NCBI RefSeq assembly: GCF_000764495.1
Contig: NZ_JRLB01000010.1
Span: forward strand, 43,807 to 107,806
Origin: Nitrincola sp. A-D6
GTDB taxonomy: Bacteria; Pseudomonadota; Gammaproteobacteria; Pseudomonadales; Balneatricaceae
Length of the DNA: 64,000 bases
Direction: 5' to 3'
This document shows, piece after piece, positions 57,680-64,000 of the stretch. Positions within the stretch are counted from its first letter, which is position 1, and each line of letters opens with the position of its first letter. The notes beneath the pieces were generated by a model. It had not been told where the DNA came from, made no database searches, and saw only the letters and a list, made by a program, of their open reading frames with translations. A program made the position numbers and the translations under genes.

Positions 57680-58042
57680 CATTGAAATTTATATAAAAAA
57701 CACCAGCCTGGATTCTGTAGTCCAATGGTTATCCACGCGCTTTGACAGCGTAAAAGCCACCGGCAGTAAAGGCATGCTGCATCAGTTTAAAGCCAGTTAT
57801 CAAGCCATAATTTTGACATTGCCCTCCATGAAAAGGCGTTGGGTAAAGCCTGGATAAGTGTCTGGTTCCAGTCCAGTACCACGCCCTGGAAAGTAGACCT
57901 GGACTGCGCTCGGGAAGCATCCACTGTACTTAAAGCACAGGTGCGCTGTATCGCTTCAGGCTGGCAGGAAGGTGATGATCCGGATGAGTGGTGGCGGGTT
58001 GAGGCGGGCGAAGAAGTTAAAATGCAGTGGGTAACAGATTGA
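57663..58042 (+). CDS. Conserved hypothetical protein, one 1-base shift
   Basis: MTNHPDIEIYIKNTSLDSVV begins the protein in one frame; near 57810 another frame continues with FDIALHEKALGKAWISVWFQ, SSTTPWKVDLDCAREAST and DDPDEWWRVEAGEEVKMQW. The 380-bp span is one base short of 127 codons, so the two halves are one protein of about 126 residues with a tryptophan-rich C-terminus. The unbroken downstream frame and operon position support a real gene. Function unknown. Confidence 0.6.
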
Positions 58043-58051
58043 ATTTTTACT

Positions 58052-58497
58052 TCAGGCTACAGCCTGAAAGCCCTGTTTGGCTGCACTGATCTGCTCCAGC
58101 ATATGACCGCCTAACGAAGCCAGAGAAACCTGTGCAAAGCGATCATTTTTTACCGGGCTATTTAATGGCATCAAGGTTTTAACATTGAGATGGCTGACCA
58201 GATAGGCAAATTCACCGGTCTCCTGCGTAGTAACGGCATGATTCAAACGACCCACAAGGTCCCGGCTAAACAAACTATCCGGCTCGGGGTAGACAGGCTT
58301 ACCAGGTAACTGAAAACCACCTTCCCCCCCGTTGTTGCCCTGACGTCAGCAGAGCGGCGCTCATCACTGGAGGCAATAAGACTCAACAGCATGCCAAACT
58401 GCGCACTATTAGGTGAACGTACAGCCTGCGGCAGATTCGCCGTATAGCCCTCTACTCGGTTAACAAAAACCTCATTCATTATCCGATCGTTCTGCAT
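58052..58497 (-). CDS. Conserved hypothetical protein, 1-base shift in a 7-C run
   Basis: About 148 residues. MQNDRIMNEVFVNRVEGYTA and FGMLLSLIASSDERRSADVR lie in one frame; after a G7 tract (complement 58324-58330) another frame gives GGFQLPGKPVYPEPDSLFSR and LVGRLNHAVTTQETGEFAYL. The 446-bp span is one base short of 149 codons. No domain is named with confidence. It lies tail-to-tail with the previous gene. Confidence 0.6.
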
Positions 58498-58709
58498 ACC
58501 CGTCTCCATTGCAATGCATCCGTTATCGGCATAAACGTACAATACTTTAGCCTCTTTATCAGAGGTTATATTTACAACAACAGGGTCTGCTTAAACAAAC
58601 AACTATCTGCTAGAATCTTAATCTGTATATTTTTTATTCACCCATAATTCATGTGCTAATTTGGCAACTCACAATAATTAAAAATCCATATAACACGGGG
58701 CCGTTTTCA

Positions 58710-59183
58710 ATGCATGCCAGTAAGTACCTAACTCTTCTTTTGCTGCTGACTCTCTGGTGTTCAAGCCTGACTGCTGACGAGTCCATAGTTTCCCTACAAA
58801 CGCCGTCCGGTGAATTACATATCAGCGTAACCGAGCTGCGAGAGATGGCTGGCAGCGAGCTGGAAATTTATGATCCTTTTCAGCGTACCAACGTCCTGGT
58901 CCGCGGAATCGATCTGATCACCTTCATTGAGCATTTTGCGGCGGATTACGGCCAGGCCAGTGCGATTAACTTTATTGCCAGTGATGACTACGAAGCACAA
59001 ATTAGCCACTGGAATTCTGGCAATTGGTTACTCGTCACCCACGAAAATGGGAGCAGCCTGCGTTTACGCGATCACGGCCCGGTTAAGCTGGTAGAAAAAA
59101 ACCTCGGCAACCGCAATCTGGATAACCTGCGTAATTTTAATGACTGGATATGGATGGTGAAAACGATTGAGGTCATGGAGTGA
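58710..59183 (+). CDS. Periplasmic SUOX-like (molybdopterin-binding fold) sensor protein
   Basis: 157 residues with a signal peptide (MHASKYLTLLLLLTLWCSSL, cleavage after TA). The mature part (TPSGELHISVTELREMAG, FQRTNVLVRGIDLITFIEHF, VTHENGSSLRLRDHGPVKLV, WIWMVKTIEVME) follows the small sulfite-oxidase-like domain, but the cysteine that binds Moco in true oxidases is absent, so it is more likely a ligand or protein-binding module. It overlaps the diguanylate cyclase start by 4 bp (GTGA), implying the two act as one sensor unit. Confidence 0.65.
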   Translation: MHASKYLTLLLLLTLWCSSLTADESIVSLQTPSGELHISVTELREMAGSELEIYDPFQRTNVLVRGIDLITFIEHFAADYGQASAINFIASDDYEAQISHWNSGNWLLVTHENGSSLRLRDHGPVKLVEKNLGNRNLDNLRNFNDWIWMVKTIEVME

Positions 59184-60277
59184 TTGGAAAGCGCTCTGGC
59201 TGGCTCTGGCTCAGCTTGTTAAGCTTCAGTGTTATTCTAGCCTGGATCACTTACGAAACCCGCTGGGTTTACCCTGAAATGCAGCGTTACTTTGGTGATA
59301 CGGGCACCCTGATGGGGCAGCAGCTCGCCAGCCGCGGCCGCCACCACTTACAGGACGCTCTGGCAGAACTGACCGACACAAACGCGGAATCCGATTCCCT
59401 GGCTCGTGCCCTGTCTAACCTGGACATAGCCTGGGGGTTTATCAATATTGCTATTTACAAAGAACGCTATAGCTGCACTGATCCCAGCCTGGAAAGGCTG
59501 GACCGGTTTATTGAGCGCATTGACCTGAGCCCTCCGCCTTCAGCACAAGAATCCCTGACTGAACTACTACCGGTACTTCAATGCGCCACAGAAATAGAGC
59601 AGGGCCAATGGGATACCCGCTCAGCCGTTGCCATGGAAGTAGCCAAACGCATCAACTTTCACCAGCACATGCTACTGGGTGGCGTTGTTGTTTTGTATTT
59701 ACTCGGTATAGGTTTCTGGTGGCTGCATGAACAACAACGCCAGGCTTTCAACCAGAATCTACGCGATAAGCTACGCTGGAAAAATCAAGCCCTGCACGAT
59801 CCATTAACCGGTGCATTGAATCGCCGGGCACTGGATGCTGACCTGAATCTGCATTTCGAACGCATGGCCACTGAGGACTACAGTTTTGTCATGCTAATGT
59901 GTGATATCGATTATTTTAAACCCTACAACGACACCCTTGGCCATGCGGAAGGTGATAAAGCACTGCAACGCGTGGTCGTGGCCATCAAAGATGCACTTCG
60001 CCAGGAAGATCGCATCTACCGATATGGCGGTGAAGAGCTCGCTGTGCTGCTCACAGGCGCAACACGTGATGAAGGGGTGGAGATAGCCTTTCGTGCATTA
60101 GAGGCCGTAGAGCAGCTCCATATCGCCAACCCGGGCAGTCCTTCAACCTACCTGACGATCAGTATAGGCATAAGCTGTGCGAATGCGGGCACCAGCAGCC
60201 CTGATGCATTGATCCGTGATGCCGACAAAAAACTGTATCAAGCTAAGCATAATGGCCGCAACTGTCTGGCCACCTGA
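59180..60277 (+). CDS. Membrane-bound diguanylate cyclase (GGEEL)
   Basis: 365 residues from a GTG. TM1 at 6-26, a periplasmic domain of about 135 residues, TM2 near 165-185, then a GGDEF domain (LHDPLTGALNRRALDADLNL, MCDIDYFKPYNDTLGHAEGD, YRYGGEELAVLL). The active loop is GGEEL, an allowed variant, and an I-site RQED lies five residues before it, so product inhibition is likely. Coupled to the periplasmic partner upstream. Confidence 0.9.
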   Translation: MIGKRSGWLWLSLLSFSVILAWITYETRWVYPEMQRYFGDTGTLMGQQLASRGRHHLQDALAELTDTNAESDSLARALSNLDIAWGFINIAIYKERYSCTDPSLERLDRFIERIDLSPPPSAQESLTELLPVLQCATEIEQGQWDTRSAVAMEVAKRINFHQHMLLGGVVVLYLLGIGFWWLHEQQRQAFNQNLRDKLRWKNQALHDPLTGALNRRALDADLNLHFERMATEDYSFVMLMCDIDYFKPYNDTLGHAEGDKALQRVVVAIKDALRQEDRIYRYGGEELAVLLTGATRDEGVEIAFRALEAVEQLHIANPGSPSTYLTISIGISCANAGTSSPDALIRDADKKLYQAKHNGRNCLAT

Positions 60278-60303
60278 CACCTTCTACTTACCGGAAAGAC
60301 TAG

Positions 60304-60792
60304 ATGAGAAGTAACCTGATCACCCGCGCTGGCTATCTGAAGTTAAAACAGGAACTGGATCAGCTATGGCGTGAAGAGCGTCCTGAAGTCACCCGCAAGG
60401 TGACCTGGGCAGCGAGTCTTGGTGATCGTTCTGAAAATGCCGACTACCAGTACAACAAGAAACGTCTGCGTGAGATAGACCGCCGCGTTCGCTACCTTCT
60501 GAAAACACTGGAAAACATTCGTATTGTCGACTATGCGCCGGAGCAGGAAGGTAAGGTTTTTTTTGGCGCCTGGGTCCAGATCGAAAATGAGGCTGGTGAA
60601 AATCGCCAGTTCCGCATTGTTGGCTATGATGAGATTTTCGAGCGCAAGGACTATATCTCTATCGACTCTCCCATGGCTCGCGCGCTACTGAAAAAGGCCG
60701 TTGATGACGAAGCACTGGTGGAAACGCCAGGCGGCACCAGTTGCTGGTATATCATGGCAATCCATTACGAGCGGGATACAGAATCGCAATAG
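60304..60792 (+). CDS. greB: Transcription elongation factor GreB
   Basis: 162 residues. N-terminal coiled coil with LITRAGYLKLKQELDQLWRE, LGDRSENADYQYNKKRLREI (acidic tip) and C-terminal FKBP-like domain (YISIDSPMARALLKKAVDDE). Rescues backtracked RNA polymerase. GreB rather than GreA by the basic N-terminal part. Confidence 0.93.
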   Translation: MRSNLITRAGYLKLKQELDQLWREERPEVTRKVTWAASLGDRSENADYQYNKKRLREIDRRVRYLLKTLENIRIVDYAPEQEGKVFFGAWVQIENEAGENRQFRIVGYDEIFERKDYISIDSPMARALLKKAVDDEALVETPGGTSCWYIMAIHYERDTESQ

Positions 60793-60862
60793 CAGGCGGT
60801 ATATCAGCGCTTTTGACGCTTCAAACAGACTATTTGAGTAGTTAAATATTCGGGAAATAAAA

Positions 60863-60938
60863 TGGTGGGTCGTACAGGATTCGAACCTGTGACCAATTGG
60901 TTAAAAGCCAACTGCTCTACCAACTGAGCTAACGACCC
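60863..60938 (-). tRNA. tRNA-Lys (anticodon TTT)
   Basis: The minus strand gives GGGTCGTTAGCTCAGTTGGT, an anticodon loop CTTTTAA, the T-loop GGTTCGAATCC and a 3' CCA encoded in the genome. The acceptor stem pairs over 7 bp. Confidence 0.97.
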
Positions 60939-60958
60939 GCTCATTTGCCTGGGTTTTA

Positions 60959-61034
60959 TGGCTCCCCGAGCTGGACTCGAACCAGCGACCAATAGATTAA
61001 CAGTCTACTGCTCTACCAACTGAGCTATCAGGGA
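60959..61034 (-). tRNA. tRNA-Asn (anticodon GTT)
   Basis: TCCCTGATAGCTCAGTTGGT at the 5' end, anticodon loop CTGTTAA, GGTTCGAGTCC T-arm, CCA encoded. Confidence 0.97.
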
Positions 61035-61056
61035 ACAACCCGTGCATTTCATCCTT

Positions 61057-61144
61057 TGGCGGAGGGACAGGGATTCGAACCCTGGGAGCCTCTCGACTCG
61101 TCGGTTTTCAAGACCGGTGCTTTCGACCACTCAGCCATCCCTCC
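61057..61144 (-). tRNA. tRNA-Ser (anticodon TGA)
   Basis: 88 nt with a long variable arm. GGAGGGATGGCTGAGTGGTC start, anticodon loop CTTGAAA, GGTTCGAATCC T-arm and encoded CCA. Confidence 0.97.
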
Positions 61145-61183
61145 AAAGGATGGGCGCAGATTCTACCGTCTCGGCAAATTATG

Positions 61184-63964
61184 TCAACACTTAATTTGAT
61201 CTACCGGCATGGGACGTGCAAAAAAGTAACCCTGGGCTATGTCGCAACCCTGTGATTTCAGAAAATCCAGCTGCTCTTGTGTCTCCACACCTTCGGCGAT
61301 CAGACCGATTCCCAAACTCTGTGCCATATTAATAATTGCACAGATAATCGCCTGATCATCCTGGTCTGTTTCAATATCGGCAACAAAGGTCTGATCAATT
61401 TTTAAAAAATCGATTGGCAAGCGTTTCAGATAGCTCAAGGAGGAGTAGCCGGTACCGAAATCATCAATAGCCACTCTGATACCCAGCTTGCGCAGCTCAG
61501 AAAGCTGCACCACGGCCTGTTCCATATCCCTGATCAATGCACCCTCAGTAATCTCAACGCACAGCTGAGAGGGCTTCAGGCCCTCCTGATCGATACATTG
61601 ACGTATCATAGCCAACCAGCGATCACCACCAAACTGTCTGGGCGAGATATTGACACCAATTTGCATCTTGTCATTTAATTTCGGCAATAGATCCGACAGG
61701 CTTGCAGCATCATCCAGCTGGTCAGATCAGCAATAATGTCAGATTCTTCGGCCACCGGAATAAATTCAGCCGGAGACACAGCTCCCAGCTCTTCACTATT
61801 CCAGCGCATCAATACTTCGTAGCCAAAGACATCCCGGGTTTCCAGGTGTATCTCCGGCTGATAAACCAGACTGATTTCATTACGACTCAGGGCATGGCGC
61901 AACCCATGCTTAATCTGCATTAACCGATGGTTGCGTTGATCCAGCTCCGCATCAAAAAAAGCATAGCAACCTCGCCCCAACGCCTTGGCATGGTACATGG
62001 CTGCATCAGCATGGCGCATCAACTGATCGAGGTTTTCACCATCACGGGGATAGCTGACCACGCCCACACTGCAACCAATAGTGACCTCAATATCATCCAG
62101 TTGAAAAGGCCGACTCAGGGTTTCGATAAGATTCTCGGCGATACTGGCCAGCGCAATATCATTTTCCACTGGCGAAATCAGTAACGTAAATTCATCTCCC
62201 CGAGACGGCTAACAATATCCGTGTCTCTGACCTGCCCAAGAATCCGGTCAGAAACCTGTTTGAGTAATGCATCACCGGCTTCATGCCCGAAGGAGTCATT
62301 AACCTCTTTAAACAGGTCAAGATCGACAAACAGCAATGCAAAACTGTCACTATAACGCCGCGCCCTGGCCAGGTACTCATGCACTTTTTCTTTGAATGCC
62401 AATCTGTTGAACAGCCCGGTGAGTGAGTCGCGGTAAGCCAGCTTACGCAGTTTGGTACGCGCCTGATATTCTTCAGATACATCCTGGAAGATACCAAAAT
62501 ATCCGGTAGGCAGGTCGCGTCGATCACGAATACTGCTGATGGATAGCCTGACCGGATAAGCCGTGCCATCCGGACGCTTATTCCACAACTCCCCTTTCCA
62601 GCTTCCCTCTGTCTGCAACTGATTCCACATTGCCTGATAAAAATAGCTATCATGCAGATCTGACTTTAAAAAAGCCGGATCCTGTCCCAGCACGGACTCT
62701 CTTGAGTAGCCGGATATGCGTTCAAAAGAAGCATTAACATCAATCACACAATTATTCTCATCGGTAATCATGATGCCTTCCGCCGCATGCTCAAATATGC
62801 GCCGGGACACACCCAGCATATATTCATTGCGCTCCTGCTCGGTGACGTTGGTAGCAACTGAGCAGACGGCTTCAGGCTGCCCTGATCATCAAACAGCGGA
62901 AATTTCACCATAAACCAGCTGTGCATGACCCCATCAACCGGAAAACTGCTCTCGAACTGCAGGGGTTTGCCAGTACGAATTACCTCATCATCATAGCTTT
63001 TTATTTCAGCGGCATAGGGCTCTTCCAGAATATCAAACACCTGCTTACCCTGAGCATCTTCACCAAAGTAGCTGTAGAAACGCTTATTCCCCAGCGTATA
63101 AATACCCTGAAGGTTTTTGATATACACCATCGAGGGAATATGTCTCAGAATACTGTCCATCTGCGCATGCGTTCGCATCAGCTCATCACGACTGCTGCGT
63201 AATGAATCCAGCATGTGGTTGAGCGCAGCAGCAATCACACCCAGCTCATCCTGACCCTTCAGAGCGACTTGTGTATCCAGCTCACCTTCACGAATTTTAT
63301 CTACAGCGTCGGTAATCAACGTCAAGCGCCGACCGATAAACCATTCGGACCAGATCCACAGCAATACAGCCAACGTACTTATAGCCAGAGAAACCCAGAT
63401 AAACACGCCTTCCAGTCGGTACCATCCCTGTTGTGCTGACTGATCCAAATCAAGCTCCAACAGTATCAACCCGGTTTCAGTCTCCTCCCCTCCTGCCTCA
63501 TCACGAAAAAGCAATTGCACAGGAATAAGCCCGTATAAGCTATGCTCAAGACGCCTAACCAGCTGTATTTCCGGACGCTGCATTTCCATCACCTGGAAAG
63601 GTAAGCGACGATCCAAATGTAACGGTAGCTGATCAAGGTGCCGACCGATATCATTCAGATTTGCCGCCGCTAATATATGCATGGATGCATCCATAACCAA
63701 TATATGCTTCACTTCCGCATGTGCGGCCGTGGAAGCAATTTCACGCTGAACACCTTCCAGATCGTCACGGTCCAGCAGATACTCAACACTGCCCTGAAGA
63801 CGGTTCAGCGTATGCATCAAATTCGCTTCAGCTGTCTGATAAAAAAGCTGGGTTACGAAAGGCTTAAGCACCAGATGCGAGCCCAGCATCAACAGTAGGG
63901 CAAAACCCAGAATAAACAGGGGAATAGAACGACGCAGGGAGAAAACAGGTATACGTCTGATCAT
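61184..63964 (-). CDS. Membrane PAS-PAS-GGDEF-EAL c-di-GMP enzyme, three 1-base shifts
   Basis: About 927 codons when repaired. TM1 ([20 protein letters not shown]), periplasmic sensor domain, TM2 ([19 protein letters not shown]), HAMP ([20 protein letters not shown]), PAS ([20 protein letters not shown]), second PAS ([16 protein letters not shown]), GGDEF with an RDTD I-site and, after the shift, [10 protein letters not shown], then EAL ([50 protein letters not shown]). Frames break near 62870, 62205 (G run: 4 G where 5 fit GGDEF) and 61708. Both c-di-GMP domains keep their key residues. The start is taken as MIRRIPVFS at 63964; the upstream region leaves the window. Confidence 0.88.
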
Positions 63965-64000
63965 GCTGAACACCTGCCAGATACATACGCCCACCTTATC

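Noticed and set aside
58324..58330. G7 tract inside a reading frame as a phase-variation switch
   Set aside because: Run-length errors occur all over the window in housekeeping genes, so a miscounted run is the simpler explanation.

Overview
The window is a 64 kb chromosomal segment of a gammaproteobacterium. The gene orders point there: queG-nnr-tsaE-amiB-mutL-miaA-hfq-hflX-hflK-hflC-hisZ-purA, iscS-iscR-cysE-trmJ next to suhB, lptF-lptG opposite pepA-holC-valS, and dapC-yffB-dapD-dapE. HisZ, a divergent SuhB and the rsgA-HDOD-psd order suggest an Oceanospirillales/Pseudomonadales-type marine or saline bacterium; this placement is inference.

Layout. 1-3.5 kb: Fe-S and cysteine genes, leftward (sufB start, iscS, iscR, cysE, trmJ). 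3.6-8.5 kb: an AT-richer accessory island between trmJ and suhB, which are usual neighbours. It holds an intact VapBC module, a hipA relic, a YqhA-type membrane protein, a BrnTA module whose toxin has a nonsense codon, a repeat family flanking that module, a nucleoside 2-deoxyribosyltransferase-like protein of unknown role, and a complete IS3-family element with 27-bp ends and a 3-bp target duplication. 8.8-24 kb: suhB, then the leftward purA-to-nnr supercluster (tRNA modification, mismatch repair, cell-wall amidase, Hfq, HflX, FtsH regulators), queG and orn. 24-32 kb: rsgA, an HDOD signalling protein, psd, ygfZ, ung, lysS, prfB. 32-38 kb: cytochrome c', flavodoxin, phasin-like protein, gloA, Sel1-repeat protein, RDD protein, lptG-lptF. 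38-46.7 kb: pepA, holC, valS, three orphan small genes around an AT-rich spacer, pdxH, a lipoprotein and a glycerate-kinase-like P-loop kinase. 46.9-58.5 kb: an RND efflux pair overlapping fumC, then the succinylase lysine/DAP operon running into rlmA and unknown genes. 58.7-64 kb: a periplasmic SUOX-like protein translationally coupled to a diguanylate cyclase, greB, tRNA-Lys/Asn/Ser, and a large PAS-GGDEF-EAL protein.

Quality warning. About twenty conserved, mostly essential genes are broken by single-base shifts. Almost all are net -1, many inside G/C or A runs. They read as consensus errors rather than pseudogenes, so these genes are annotated as one CDS each over the full span. The two in-frame TGA codons (brnT and the IS3 orfB) are substitutions and may be genuine.

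Best leads for new biology: the island between trmJ and suhB with its orphan effector-like protein, the SuhB that lacks the catalytic IMPase motifs, the SUOX-fold/diguanylate cyclase pair, and two families of small palindromic repeats.
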